Positions 1 to 11,530 of a stretch of 64,000 bases of DNA are shown here, in pieces. Position numbers and translations under genes: made by a program. Source of the stretch: Athripsodes cinereus (Eukaryota; Arthropoda; Insecta; Trichoptera; Leptoceridae); assembly GCA_947579605.1 (NCBI GenBank), contig OX388309.1:16624713-16688712 (forward strand), read 5' to 3'. The notes beneath the pieces are model-generated. The model was not told the origin of the DNA. It saw only the letters and a program-made list of their open reading frames with translations, and did no database searches. How positions within the stretch are numbered: the first letter of the stretch is position 1; each line of letters begins with the position of its first letter.

Positions 1-624
1 CTATTTAAAAAAAGCTGGGTACACAAAAAAGCTCGATATTTGGGTGCCACACGAGCTCACTGAAAGAAACCTAATGAACCGTCTACTCATTTGAAATTCT
101 TTATTGAGACGTAATGAAACCGAACCGTTTTTGAAGATATTGATAACTGGTGATGAAATGTAGATCAGGTATGACAAGAACGTGCAAAAAGGTCATGATC
201 AAAGGTCGGTCAGGCTTCACAGACTGTGGCAAAACCTGTGTGGTTTTTCATCACGATAACGCTAGTCCACATACATCTTGAGATACTCAGCAAAAATTAA
301 AAGAGTTTAGCTGGGAGGTGTAAATGCATCCGCCATATAGTCCTGACCTTGCACCTTCGGATTTCCATCTGTTTCGGCCTCTTTAGAATTTTTTAGGTAG
401 TGTCAGGTTAACATCAAGAGAGGACTGCCAAAACTACTTATTAGGGTTTTTGATCAGAAGTCCCAAAATTTCTACAGCAACAGGATCATGTCTCTACCTG
501 CAAGATGGCAGAAAGTCTACGAACAAAATGGCATATATATACTGTAAATAAATGTAAATTAACTTTGAAAAAAAATGACTTGAATTTTCATATAAAATAC
601 GAAAAAACTTTTTCCCCGACCTAT
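1..624 (+). pseudogene. Degenerate mariner transposase, 3' part of element
   Basis: Conceptual translation in shifting frames gives the C-terminal half of a mariner transposase. Visible pieces are a WVPHELTERNLMNR stretch, TGDEM where the family has TGDE-W (first catalytic Asp), the remains of the HPPYSPDLAPSDF block (around 330-370) and an SREDCQN stretch near 415. Several stops and shifts break the frame, so it cannot be expressed. The right end (about 600-624, ending CCCCGACCTA) looks like a mariner terminal repeat. The left end lies outside the window. Confidence 0.8.
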
Positions 625-1392
625 TATGTATGAGATTTTCAACAGATATACTTACTGAGTTCATATTTAATCCAAATTCCTTTTACAGTAAAAGTAGAGA
701 GCGTAGATGTTTCCAATTTCTGGGAGTTATTATTGTGATTGAGCAATAGATCGATCCAATCGGCACTCTTATGTCTACCTGAAACTATAACGATATAAGA
801 ACTAATTATGGAAATATTTTCTTATTATATAAAACATTTTGAAGATAATATTGATGGTCCAGCTGTTCTTTTCACTTCAGTCAAGGTAACACTTGACTAT
901 TCTGGAATAATTTTAGACTCTCTCCCACACACAGATAGCAAACTAGAGAGAATTTAGTCCAAGTTCCTGAGATCTAGTTTGAGTGTGATGCGTTTCACCC
1001 CTGCAATACCCTTACAGGGGTGTAAAGCATTTTTTTTAGTAAAAAACTAATGTATTTGTTTTCGTATATTATCACACTAAAATGTTCGCAGCGTCAACAA
1101 GTCTTGAGAGTTTTTTTCTGCCAAACTTGTTGACAATTGAATATTTTACCGTTTTTGCTAGAGGGCGCTCTTAAGAGGTTTAATTATGTCATCTTTTTAT
1201 TTTCTTCTCATCGCTTACCTATATCTCAAAAACTCAATAATTTACTTGATCTATGCAACTTGCATTCCTACTGGTAAAATAAACATTTCCCGATTCAAAT
1301 TAAATTCAACAGCTTTCCTATCTGGAATTTTCTTTATAACATCTCTTCTTTCCATACTTTACCAATATTTTCCATTCCACTTAGGGCATCTG
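625..1392. other. Unassigned AT-rich spacer
   Basis: No coding potential was recognised. Only small inverted repeats are visible: CACCCCTG with CAGGGGTG near 995-1022, and GTCAACAAGT with ACTTGTTGAC near 1095-1133. Confidence 0.5.
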
Positions 1393-1603
1393 CAGGGCTA
1401 CTCTTGACAAAACTAAACACGATCTTAATCTAGTCTTGATCTTAATCATACGACGCACGAAGTGACTATTGGCCAAAAATACACGCAAACCAATCACGCG
1501 TTAGCGGTAGCGCGGTGTTTTTGACCATAGTCCCTTCGTGCGTCGTATGATCAAGATCAAGACTAGATTAAGATCGTGTTTAGTTTTGTCAAGAGTAACC
1601 CTG
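1393..1603 (+). mobile_element. 211-bp foldback MITE (FB1), copy 1
   Basis: Almost the whole element is an inverted repeat. The arms are about 85 bp, starting CAGGGCTACTCTTGAC and ending GTCAAGAGTAACCCTG, around a short asymmetric centre containing GCGTTAGCGGTAGCGCGG. The trinucleotide CTG flanks both ends, suggesting a 3-bp target duplication. Three more copies of exactly the same length lie at 14301, 30036 and 31047. There is no coding capacity, so it must be mobilised in trans by an unknown transposase. Confidence 0.85.
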
Positions 1604-1776
1604 CTGTATCAATCCCCACGATTTTCGAATTTATCCAATCACTATTAATCAAAAGTTCTCATATGAAGTAGAATCCAGGTGGTACGGATATTGTCAAGTT
1701 TATACTTAGAGGTCTAAAACAAATATGAGTTGTGGTCCAACTTTTGGATGCTAAAATTGGGTGAGTTGGTCTAAGG

Positions 1777-2054
1777 CAGTGATTTCCAAAGGGGTCCACG
1801 GGATACTCGACGGGGGTCTACGTTGGCGTATCTAAAAAATTGGGGTTCGCGAGTCCTAAGTAGGGGTCCACGAATCCATAGTTAAAGTATCGGATATTCG
1901 GTAAAAGTACCAGATACTTTATGATTCGAATAAAATATTCTATAAAATCGAGGAGTTTATTTTTTTCAAATTCCGGGAAGAAATGCAGGGGGTCCACCGG
2001 AACCAACAAAATTTTGAAAGTGGTCTATGAGAAAAAAAAGTTTAGGAGCCTCTG
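1777..2054. mobile_element. Short non-autonomous hAT element (hAT-E)
   Basis: It starts CAGTGATTTCC and ends GGAGCCTCTG, and is flanked by an exact 8-bp duplication, GTCTAAGG (1769-1776 and 2055-2062), the hallmark of hAT insertion. The 278-bp interior contains a diverged copy of the module that makes up the 167-bp satellite at 46.8-47.8 kb (GAGGAGTTT followed by CAAATTCC). It has no transposase. Confidence 0.8.
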
Positions 2055-2062
2055 GTCTAAGG

Positions 2063-2877
2063 GATAAACTCGCCCTCTATTTACTGTTTGTATTTAATTT
2101 GAATATATTTCTCTATAAAATTGTATGTATTGTAATCTATGAAATGAAAGGATAAGGAATGAATAATTAAAGGATGGATAGTTGTGTAAGTCTGCATGTG
2201 ATATTTTATTATTATGAACATAACATACATACATTGACACTTTCGCCAGGATAGACTCTCCTTTTATTCTGTTGTTTCTTTTCAATAATTTTTTTTTGTG
2301 ATTTTTTGTTTTGCGTTGATGTTTCTTTATGATTTTTCTTCTTGCTTTTTGCCTACTGAGATCATGCCTTAGCCAAAAGCTGTTGAAGTTTCAGTGTACG
2401 GTGACAATTTTATGATAATACTAAAAATAATAATAGGCTCTTTTCTTCTATCGTTGTCCATTAACCTACATGAACTTAATCTTTTTTTGGCGAATAAATT
2501 GAGAAAGTTTTGGGAAAAAATATAGAGAGATTCCCCGACCGGCAGTTACTATGTATATATAAAAATGTAATGAGTTGACCACACAGTTCTGGTATGAGAA
2601 AAATAATTTCTCCATAGCAGATGATATCATCAGAATGAGAATGGGGCACTGATGTATAGCCACTCATGGTTAAATGGAAGAAATCACTTTGTAGTGATAA
2701 TCTCGTCACTGCATAATTATCGTCCTAGTTATTTTAAATTTTATGTTGTTCTGTTAACACTGTTTACAATGATGATGTGCAAAATGAATAAATAAATATA
2801 TAAAATGGAAGTTATGGCTTCACTTACTTGTGAGTGTGGAGATGTAGAAACTCTAATTCAAATATTTTCGGCTTCCC
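2063..2877. other. Unassigned AT-rich spacer
   Basis: No gene, RNA or element boundary was recognised. Short open frames here have no family resemblance. Confidence 0.45.
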
Positions 2878-3441
2878 ATAGACCATTAAAGGTCACGTGG
2901 TTTTGTCTATGGATTTGCTTTTGCTTGGGGGGCAAACAGTCAGATTGCGCAAATCATCCTTGTAGAATGTTATGCTATAAGAGAAAAAAAGAAAGTCAGA
3001 CGACAAAATAATAACAAAATCGACACTGACAGTTTTTTTTATTATTATTTATTCTTTAGGCGTTCCACCTAATATTACACCGTAATCGTCTGTTGTGTTG
3101 GGATTAGGGGATTCGATCCCGACCCTTTTTTCTAATCCCGGGATTTCGGGATTATCTATAGTTGATCCCGGGATCCCGGGACTAGTCCCGGGATTGTATT
3201 GGTAATGTAAAGTGGTAACAAAAAGTCAGTAGGCCATGTCAAAATCACTTTTTTTTACTTATCTGGCAATGAATTTAAGCTTTGAATCTGCAAAAAGTCG
3301 GTTAAACAAAATTACACTTCAAACTTCTTCTAAAATAAACAAACAAGGCACTTCTGTTTATGATTTATAAAAGTAACAATTTAACTTTTTTTATATTTTT
3401 AAATTGAATTCTTGTATTTGTATTTATTTCATAGTTTTAAC

Positions 3442-4743
3442 CAGAGATGTGACGTATTTGAAATTAAAGTACTTACTTAAAACACATGTACAAAATACAA
3501 AATACGTAGGTATTTTGTATTTTGTATTTCAAATACCTTTTCGTAAAAAGTATTTTGTATTTTATTTGAAATACTTTTTTTGAGTATTTTGTATTTTACA
3601 CAAAATACCTTTTTATTTGTTTGAAACAAAATTCTGCCATTAATTGATATGCGCGTATGCAAGCTTTTTTTTGTCAATTTGTTGAATTACGAATACAACG
3701 TTTCCATTAGAGTACTCCATATTTGAGATATACACACATAATAATGATGATTGAACTAATTATTAATGACGCCGTTGAATGATCCATGACCATTCCAAGG
3801 GCGCTGTGATTTCTTCTGAACTGCAGCGTTTTCAACTTTGTCTGCAGGCAATCTGTTCCAGGCAATTGACGCTGAGACTTTGGTTCTCCTTTCTGTAAAT
3901 TTAGAGGTATTTGCAATATTGAACTCTACGAGTTTGTTCACGGCATTAGAAGCTGAGCACAGTCTTCGACTCGAATTTTTGTCAGCGGAATAGGTCAGTG
4001 GATGGTGTGCTACCTTGTGGACAGTGAGACACGGTTTAAACTCCACTCTCTCTGAGACTCTCAGCTAGCGTAGACTTCTTATTAGTGAAGTGATGTGGCA
4101 GCTCTGATTCTCTCTGTAAATGATTCGGAGGCAACATTAAAAACCATCTGAAAACGATCAAGAAAGGTCTGGAGCAGTCCTTTATATAATATGATGTTAC
4201 AGTAGTCCGTACGATTTCAGATACGGAGTATCCATCCTGATTTATTCTGCAGCCCAAGTTCAGGAATTCTCTAACCTGCTTGATACTCACTCCATTTATG
4301 ACTATTTTCGCAGGCGCCTCGTCTCTTCGAACGACCATACATTTTGTATTGTCTTTATTTATTTTTTATGTTGTATTTTGATAGTTCTTCCTAAGACTTT
4401 ATTCAACTCATCTTCATTGTCTGCAAGCAATGCTATATCGAATCATGTCACCCCTTTCTCCATTTATCTATACTCTTGTCCAGTTATTCATTTCTTCTAT
4501 CTATTCATCAATGGCTCGCTGTATATAATAGTTAGAGAGTGCTGGAAATATTGAATACCCCTGTTTTACACCTTGTTCGACTATTTGTAAAAGGTATTTT
4601 AAATGAGTATTTTAAAATATGTATTTTGTACTTAAATACCATTTTTAAAAAGTATTTAGTATTTTGTATTTGAAATACAAAAATTCAAAAGTATTTGTAT
4701 TTTGTATTTAAATACTTTTTTGAAAGTATTTTGCACATCTCTG
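3442..4743. mobile_element. hAT-B non-autonomous element, copy 1 (nested in hAT-A)
   Basis: The ends are CAGAGATGTG and CACATCTCTG, with an exact 8-bp target duplication GTTTTAAC (3434-3441 and 4744-4751). Both subterminal zones are packed with ATTTTGTATTT and its complement. The interior is not hAT sequence. It carries antisense LINE reverse-transcriptase and C-terminal fragments (3756-4560). Copy 2, at 10008-11318, carries the same cargo. Confidence 0.88.
3756..4560 (-). pseudogene. LINE ORF2 fragments carried inside hAT-B
   Basis: Read on the minus strand, 4560-4280 gives a decayed RTE-like block: QGYSIFPALSNYYI, then LLADNEDELNKV, then a REFLNLGCRINQDG block typical of the region after the RT active site. 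From 4046 to 3756 a different LINE C-terminus follows, with YSADKNSSRRL and AWNRLP, then a 3' UTR piece AAGGGCGCTGTGATT on the plus strand. Two unrelated LINE pieces are therefore joined inside the DNA transposon. Stops and shifts rule out expression. Confidence 0.6.
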
Positions 4744-5429
4744 GTTTTAACCCAGACAGTTTTAGTTTAGTGGGGCAATATTTACTTATTTATTTCAACA
4801 TAGGCGTTAGCCTTTTAAAACTTTTAGACAGACATAAAAAGCACATAAAAGTAAATTCAAACAAGACAGAAAGACAAAAAATAATAATGCATAATCGAAA
4901 ACAATATAAATAAATTAATATATACATAATATGAATAGATCATTAAATAAAATTTAATAAATATAATTAGTATAATAAAATCAAATAGAAGCAATAAAAA
5001 TATAAAAAAAACATTATGTCAACATTACAAATAAATAATTAATTCAGAAGGACTCAGCAAAATCAATGAATAATGAATCTAAGGCAATAATAACGAAATT
5101 TAAATCATATAAAATAGAAATAATGTAACAAACCATAGTAAACAGGTAGTCAACGCAGATAGATAGAATATGTCAGATAAAAAAATTCCATAGAAGCAAT
5201 TCAATAATTTAAAACAATTTTTTTGGAAAATATTAATAAGAAAATAATTACAATACAACATTCTATAATGTTGTTATTTATGTTTGTTTGTATGTACTAT
5301 TTTGGAATATTTTTTTTAAAAAATCGACTTAGACTTATTTAGCTTAACCCATATCAAAAAAATACATACTACAGGGATCAATGTTTAAACTCGTACTTTT
5401 AAATCAAATTGACCAGAGACTTTATGAAT

Positions 5430-5592
5430 TATTTATTCGAATTAGGTCGAGCAGTCGACTACCTGATGGACGACGCCTACCCGGAAGACCCCCTAAACGA
5501 TGGAAGGACAGCTGGGCATCCACATCGCAAGAGGACCCTCCTGTATGAACAGACCTCTGGGTCTAATAAAAGATTAAGAAGAAGAAGAAGGT
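5430..5592 (+). pseudogene. Truncated RTE-like LINE 3' end
   Basis: One frame reads LPGRPPKRWKDSW, a motif found near the C-terminus of RTE-type ORF2 proteins, and the piece ends in a GAA-rich tail (AAGAAGAAGAAG) such as RTE elements use. It interrupts the antisense hAT-A transposase remnant. Confidence 0.6.
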
Positions 5593-6240
5593 CGATGAGT
5601 GACTTTTTGATGCTAATTTTAAAATATCAAATCGCTCAAGCATTGTTAAAAGACTATTCCAACGCGATTTGCAGTCAAACAATAAATTAAGCTCTCTTCC
5701 ATGTTCCTTTTCAATATAGTTTTGAAGCATAGTATCATTCTTCAAAGATGCTCTTTTAAAAATAAGAACCACTACGAACTTTCTTTACGACTTCATTAAT
5801 ATTCCGGTCATTGGTCAAACTCACCATTACCGATTTTAATGACTAATCCTGAGTCCAGTTCTTCATTATCACCATCCAAATCATCAATAAAAGGCGATAG
5901 CCGTTTATGTATTAAATAAATAAATAAATAAAATATCATCACTGATAGGTTCATTTGCAGGTATTTTTCTATACAATAAATCACAAACGGCTAAGTGAAT
6001 ACCGTGTGCAAAACAAACTAGGTGCTTTGCATTAACAAGTTTTCCAACTGTAATTTGGACCATCAGTAACTATTGCCACAATATCGTATCTAGTGAGATA
6101 TCGAACTCAGAATAGCGCTCTTTTAAGATACTAACACAAGCTTCGGCTGTCAGTGATTCATTGATGTGCTTGAGTCCCAAATATTTGACTTATTGTATAA
6201 TTGTATTAATCCCGAAAATCCCGGGATTTCTTAAATTTAA
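5593..6240 (-). pseudogene. hAT transposase remnant of hAT-A
   Basis: Minus-strand translation gives the blocks FAHGIHLAVCDLLY (about 6010-5970) and LLFDCKSRWNSLLTMLERF (about 5680-5620), both typical of the catalytic region of hAT transposases. Stops, a frameshift and a roughly 45-bp LINE-tail insertion (about 5889-5931) break it. It is too damaged to make protein. Confidence 0.7.
5889..5931 (+). repeat. Very short LINE 3' tail insertion
   Basis: The sequence GCGATAGCCGTTTATG followed by four AAAT units matches the 3' ends of the jockey/CR1-like LINEs in this window (compare GGCCGTTTATTTTAATAAAT near 60070). It interrupts the hAT-A transposase frame, so it looks like an extremely 5'-truncated insertion. 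Confidence 0.5.
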
Positions 6241-6367
6241 TCCCGAAAACTTCGGGACTAAAATACGACCGGGATCCCGGGATTCGGGATCCCGGGATCG
6301 AATCCCCTAGTTGGGATGCCTGATGCCCCTCAATGATTTTTCTGTGACGTCATCCTTTAATGCTCTA

Positions 6368-7557
6368 TTGATTAATAACCGAATACTTCTGCTATGAATG
6401 AAAACATTGTGATACACTACCAGTTGGTGTCGAATACGAGTATCTAGGTGCTTGCTAAAATCTGTGCAAATCGAATTATATTGGAATCACTTGAAAGAAA
6501 TGAAAAATTAGCAGTGTTTCTAATATTACGTTCTAATTTTTTTTACAGAAAAAATATTCAAATTCATAATTCAAAATGTAAAATGCGAATAGGGTGAGGA
6601 TTCTTTTAATTATCTATATACATAAACACCTATCTGCCTTAACTATTCATACAGATCTATTCGTCTTTTTGTACCTATATATATATATGTGTGTACATGT
6701 TTAACGAAATAGTATTGATGAAGTATATTCTTGTTATTCTGCTGAGTTAAAAAAACTTACACTTCAGTTAATAGTAAAAAATAACTGCGTTGAAATCATG
6801 AGAAGGTATCGGTTCGATGAATGGTGACCCTACTTATACATGTACTGTATTGTCGTAGGTAATCTGATATATTGGGAGGTAGTTCCCACTGTATAGGTAT
6901 AGATGTAAAGATATTATGTACTCATGTGATAGTATTCTATGGACCTATGTGTGTATATATTATACTCGTACTATGCAGCGAACGTTATATTGTAGATACG
7001 TCTGACAAATACCTTTGTGTCCATAAATCTGCTGCAGGCCACTTTGATCAATCGGTCTTTCCCCAAAAAACACTTTTAATTATTGCATAATCGTGATATT
7101 CTAGTAATTCTTGGAAAATCGATACACTTATATCATCTTTCGTAATACCTCGTTAAAATATTGAGAAAGAGATTTGTGATAATATTGTATTTTGCACAAC
7201 ACAATGTGTACGCAGGCGGGTACGTTCTTCTAATTCATAAGATGTACCCACTCAATAAATTTATTTCCATGGATGCTGTAACTATTTGCTATGTAAGTAA
7301 GAAAAAAGGGGTAGTCCTGGTTGTGAATGTAAGTATGTGCAGACTGCGAGACACACAGTGCCAACAACAAAAAAATCAGCGAGAAGCGTATGAGGATGGT
7401 GGACTGGCTGACAGCGCTGCAGTCAAGACATATGAAGTAAGTAGATATTAGATTACTTAGACTTATAAATTTGTGTCTACTATCTACATAGTTATGATTA
7501 TAACATAATATCTTATAATAATAACATATATATATTATATACTTAGCATTTATAAGT
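6368..7557. other. Unassigned spacer
   Basis: An open frame at 7161-7451 has no recognised family and no splice context. Nothing else was seen. Confidence 0.4.
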
Positions 7558-7800
7558 TTGAGTAGAAAAGTTGGCGATGAATGTGTGGAGCAAGTAAGTA
7601 TGTATAGGTATTTCGGAAGTATGTTTGCGAGGGACGGAAGATGCGATAGGGACATTGAAAGAAATAAAGTGGCTGGTGCTAGAGTGAACGCTGCACTTCG
7701 TCCCATTGTCAGCAATGGCAATGTGTCAAACATGGCTAAAATGCTAATACCATTCTGGTACCATCACTTACGTATGCAAACGACACATGGACGTGGTTAA
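7558..7800 (+). pseudogene. LINE ORF2 fragment (region after RT active site)
   Basis: The translation contains VGDECVEQVSMYRYFGSMF, ARDGRCDRDIERNKVAGA and NVSNMAKML, a block found downstream of the RT active site in many insect non-LTR retrotransposons. A closely similar antisense copy lies at 41303-41593. It is a fragment only. Confidence 0.7.
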
Positions 7801-8021
7801 AAAAGGACGAAAAAATCAATGAATATTGGAACTGTGAAGCATTAATACATCGTTAACACAGTGATATTTTATGATTAAATTAATATAATCAAAATTTTAT
7901 TAACCTCACCATTAAATATTTGAAAAGATGCTCGCTACAAAGTCACTAAATTATAGCGAAATTTATTTGAGGAAATATGAAACTAGTCTATCGAGGCTGG
8001 CACTGCCATATACATAATATA

Positions 8022-8063
8022 TAATTTACTTTTCAAACAAAAGCTTGTTTGAAAAGTAAATTA
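8022..8063. repeat. Perfect 19-bp-arm palindrome
   Basis: TAATTTACTTTTCAAACAA is followed by the loop AAGC and its exact complement. No other copy was noticed in the window. Confidence 0.85.
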
Positions 8064-8891
8064 GGCGATGTAACCGCAAAACATAACTTAACACATATAT
8101 ATTGAAACATAACTTTAATACATAATTCAAAGGTTTTTGTTGAAAAGACTGTTTATCACAATCATCTTATAACGCATTATGTACCTACCCATGTATTTTT
8201 TCCTTGGAGGGTTAGGTGTGATCTCCTATATGCTCTACCCCCTCCAACATGTATCGATACCTCCGTGTTGTAACAATGTTTTTCTAACCCCCTTTAGTAG
8301 TCAATAGCCAATTATGTGAATCGGCAGACGACCAATCCGTCATACATACCAGTTGATAATAATATAATACATTGTGTATCTTGTCTTGTTAATATCGATG
8401 GATACAATGTTCGCTGTCAACGCGCGGGAAATTTATAATTATTTATATGAAAATCAAGTTCAGTGATAAGTGTACGTATATTCAAAAGTTCACATACGCA
8501 TATCTTATTAATAAATTCATTATATTTACAAGTGCAGTGAGAAGTTATTTTGTATTTATCAACAACAAAAAGGTTGTAAAATAAGCACACTTATGAATTA
8601 AAAGTAAGTGAAACTTCTTTAAATGTATCTGTTAACTACGTGTTATTTAATAGCTACGTGTTATTTAATTTTTAACTAAATCTATGTTTTTTTTAACCAG
8701 ATTCAAAATAAACGACTTCTGACAAAAAAAAATTTTGTTTGCTATTAGGTACACTTATTCCATAGGAATGTAGCATAAAAAATCGGAAATAAAATCGTAG
8801 AATAGCAATAAATAATCACTCGTGTAAAGTACATAAGTACCTATGTGTCGTGCAAAAGAATTTAAGCTCACGTGATTGTACATACGTTACC

Positions 8892-8920
8892 CTGAGGATA
8901 AGACCGAAAGCTCTTGAAAG
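8892..8920 (+). ncRNA. Hammerhead-like core, degraded
   Basis: The order is CTGAGGA, a short imperfect stem capped by a GAAA loop, then GAAAG. This is the core arrangement of a hammerhead ribozyme and parallels the motifs at 50259, 61812 and 30627 (minus strand). Activity is doubtful. It lies directly before foldback FB2 copy 1. Confidence 0.3.
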
Positions 8921-8932
8921 CTGACTCGAGAT

Positions 8933-9127
8933 CAGTGGGCTTAGTCAAAACACATTTAAGCGTTACGTTTTCGTTCAAACGCGGACGACGTTGCGAGAAC
9001 GCGTCAATTTTCGTAGCTACTTGTGTATTTTAGCTCCGAAAATTGACGCGTTCACGCAACCTCGTCTTGTTTGAACGAAAATGAAACGAAAACGTAACGC
9101 TTAAATGTGTTTTGACTAGGCCTACAG
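8933..9127. mobile_element. Foldback MITE FB2, copy 1
   Basis: The arms are long and interrupted. The left begins CAGTGGGCTTAGTCAAAAC and contains AAGCGTTACGTTTTCGTT. The right carries the complement up to GTTTTGACTAGGCC. A second, shorter copy is at 44757-44914. The CAGTRGGC terminus is hAT-like, but no target duplication was found. Confidence 0.65.
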
Positions 9128-9365
9128 TTTAGGCTTACATTATTGCAAGAGAACCGGACCATGTTGCCCAATGTCTTAGATTTTTTTCACACTTTGTTCG
9201 CTAATTGGCTGACATGTTAGTACCTTCAAAAGGTATTATAATGTTTACTCCCGTATTTTTTTTTTGGTGGCCATTTTTCTATCGCGCTTCTATTTATTTA
9301 CTTATCGAGATAATAAAAAATATATATTTTAAATTCAAAATGTTCTAGTACAAAAATATTTAGAT

Positions 9366-9661
9366 CATGGGTGACCAACCTTTTCAGCAGCCGGGCCAAA
9401 TTCTAGAAATGATATTTCCTACCGGGCCGTAAAACAATATACTCCTCATATGGAACATTTAATAATTTTACTTCACCTTAAAATTTCTACCCCTCCCGTC
9501 ATCAAATTTTCAAAATGGTATAGGAATTTGAAATGTTTCAAAACTCCACAGTTCTCTTTAAGAATAATCTCGAAATAAGTAACGGGTATTTGTACCGACA
9601 GTTATTTAAAAAGTTTCCATATGCTTCGCGGGCCGCATGCTTGACGGGTTGACCACCCTTG
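9366..9661. mobile_element. Short non-autonomous hAT element (hAT-D)
   Basis: The terminal repeats are CATGGGTGACCAACC and its partner GGTTGACCACCCTTG. The flanks ATTTAGAT (9358-9365) and ATTTAGAA (9662-9669) match at 7 of 8 positions. The interior at about 9480-9575 is the reverse complement of the 167-bp satellite unit of hAT-C, although the ends of the two elements are unrelated. Confidence 0.75.
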
Positions 9662-9844
9662 ATTTAGAACATCGATATCTATCTAAAAATTCACTTAATA
9701 TTTCTACGAAGTTATAATTTTAAAATTGAAATTTTCTCATTTTCGCTACATCATTTCATATTAAAACTTATAGAATTTGAGACAGTCCTTACTTTTCTAT
9801 TGCAAGTCAATCTAAGGAATTTGGTGAAAAACTGATTTTTTTCT

Positions 9845-9999
9845 ACAACTACTGTACTACCACGGTATATCCCCCACATATTGAGGTAGCCAGCAGACCA
9901 GCTGCATGTAATAAACATCTAAACCGTCTTCTCTGTGGCAACAAAAAACTAAGACATTCATGATGGGTGGCGAATAAATATTATATCTGTACATTGAAT
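9845..9999 (-). repeat. Dispersed repeat fragment of unknown class
   Basis: The stretch with GAGGTAGCCAGCAGACCAG and GACATTCATGATGGGTGGC is the complement of sequence at about 14655-14760, and partly of 29388-29450 and 54540-54570. It appears to continue beyond hAT-B copy 2, after 11318. Confidence 0.45.
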
Positions 10000-10007
10000 C
10001 GTGTAAC

Positions 10008-11318
10008 CAGAGATGTGACGTATTTGAAATAAAAGTATTTAAAATACAAATACAAAATACAAAATACGTATTTGTATTTTGTATTTCAAATACCTTTTTG
10101 TAAAAAGCATTTTGTATTTTATTTGAAATACTTTTTTTGGGTATTTTGTATTTTACACAAAATACTTTTACAAAATACCTTTTTATTGTTTGAAACAAAA
10201 CTCTGCCATTAATTGATATGCGCGTACGCAAGCTTTTTTTGCCAATTTGTTGAATTACAAATATGTACAACGTTTCCATTAGAGTACTCCATGTTTGAGA
10301 TATACACACATAATAATGATGATTGAACAAATTATACATGACGCCGTTTAATGTTTCATGGCCATTTCAAGGGCGCTGTGATTTCTCCTGAATGGTAGCA
10401 TTTTCAATTTTGTCTGAAGGCAATCTATTCCAGGCAGATGACGCTGCGACTCTGTTTCTTCTTTCTGCAAATTTAGAGCTATTTGCCCTTTTGAGTTCAA
10501 CGAGTTTAAGAAGCTGATCACAGCCTTCGCCACACATTTTCGTCAGCGGAACAGCTCAGTGGGTGGTGTGCTCCTTGTGGACAGTGAGACACAGTTTAAA
10601 CACCACTATCTCTAGGACTCACAATTAGTGTAGACTTCTTAGTAGTGAAGTTATGTGGCAGCTCTTATTCTCTCTGTAAATGATCCGGAGGCAACATTAA
10701 AAACCATCTGAAGACGATAAGGAAGAGTCTGGAGCAGTCCTGTATGATGTTACAGTAGTCCATACTTGCTTGCTTGATGCTTGATGATACTCAATCCATT
10801 TATGACAATTTATTATCGGCTTATCTCTTCTAACAACGGTACATTTTGTCATGACTTAATCAATTTTTTTTTCTATTTTGACAGTTCTTCCTAAGGCTCA
10901 TCCTCATTGTCTGCAAGCAATGATATATCGAATCATGTCAACCCTTTCTCCATTTATGTATACTCTTGTCCAGTTTTTCATTCATCAATGGTATTCATCA
11001 ATTGTCTGCAAGCAATGCTATATCTAATCATATCAACCCTTTCTCCATTTATGTATACTTTTGTCCAGTTTTTAATTTCTTTTTCATTCATCAATGGTAT
11101 AAATATTAAATACTTTTTGTCTTACACCTTGTTCAACTATTTGTAAAAAGTATTTTAAAAAGGTATTTTAAAAAAGTATTTTGAAAATACGTTTTGTATT
11201 TTGTATTTAAATACCATTTTGAAAAAGTATTTAGTATTTTGTATTTGAAATACAAAAATTCAAAAGTATTTGTATTTTGTATTTAAATACTTTTTTGGAA
11301 GTATTTTGCACATCTCTG
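10008..11318. mobile_element. hAT-B non-autonomous element, copy 2
   Basis: The ends CAGAGATGTG and CACATCTCTG are the same as in copy 1, and the 8-bp target duplication CGTGTAAC is exact (10000-10007 and 11319-11326). The ATTTTGTATTT-rich subterminal zones and the antisense LINE cargo match copy 1. The RT part is partly deleted, and an internal stretch with CTTTCTCCATTTATGTATAC is duplicated near 10938-11070. Confidence 0.88.
10341..10620 (-). pseudogene. LINE C-terminus cargo in hAT-B copy 2
   Basis: This is the same fragment as at 3756-4060, antisense, with the 3' UTR piece AAGGGCGCTGTGATT at its low-coordinate end. It is broken by stops and small deletions. Confidence 0.55.
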
Positions 11319-11407
11319 CGTGTAACTAATATTTTATGGTACTTTGTTGTGATTTGTAATATTTTAACCAATGTTCAGTGAAAAATAAACTGGAATGAAA
11401 TGAAATA

Positions 11408-11515
11408 AAAATTTCTTTATTTTTTGGAGCACCTGTCTCTTACAGGACACTCGAAAACTTACGGAGAAGAGTGGGAAACTCATTCTCTAACGGGTGCTCC
11501 ACGGGATTTTTTTCA
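11408..11515 (-). mobile_element. SINE-2 body, 5'-truncated
   Basis: It is the reverse complement of the body of the tRNA-headed SINE at 14512-14640 (GTGGAGCACCCG, CACTCTTCT, TAAGTTTTCGAGTG). It lacks the tRNA-like head. Confidence 0.6.
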
Positions 11516-11530
11516 CTACATAATCTTTGT

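Larger units (their letters stand above)
3105..6309 (-). mobile_element. hAT transposon (hAT-A), decayed, inside MITE-P
   Basis: It has 17-bp terminal inverted repeats TAGGGGATTCGATCCCG and an exact 8-bp target duplication GTTGGGAT (3097-3104 and 6310-6317). Both subterminal regions carry several GATCCCGGGATC-like palindromes, which are probable transposase binding sites. Remains of the transposase lie on the minus strand at 5593-6240. The element has itself been invaded by hAT-B (3442-4743), an AT-rich LINE 3' piece beginning near 4765, an RTE-like 3' end (about 5430-5592) and a tiny LINE tail (about 5889-5931). Confidence 0.88.
2878..6367 (+). mobile_element. MITE-P copy A, split by a hAT insertion
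   Basis: The MITE has terminal inverted repeats ATAGACCATTAAAGG and CCTTTAATG-TCTAT. Its left part is 2878-3104 and its right part 6310-6367. The two halves join seamlessly at GTTGGGAT when hAT-A (3105-6309) is removed, as comparison with the uninterrupted copy at 18796-19086 shows. It has no coding capacity. Confidence 0.8.

Noticed and set aside
7161..7451. 96-codon open frame
   Set aside because: No family similarity. It borders LINE debris and has low-complexity composition.
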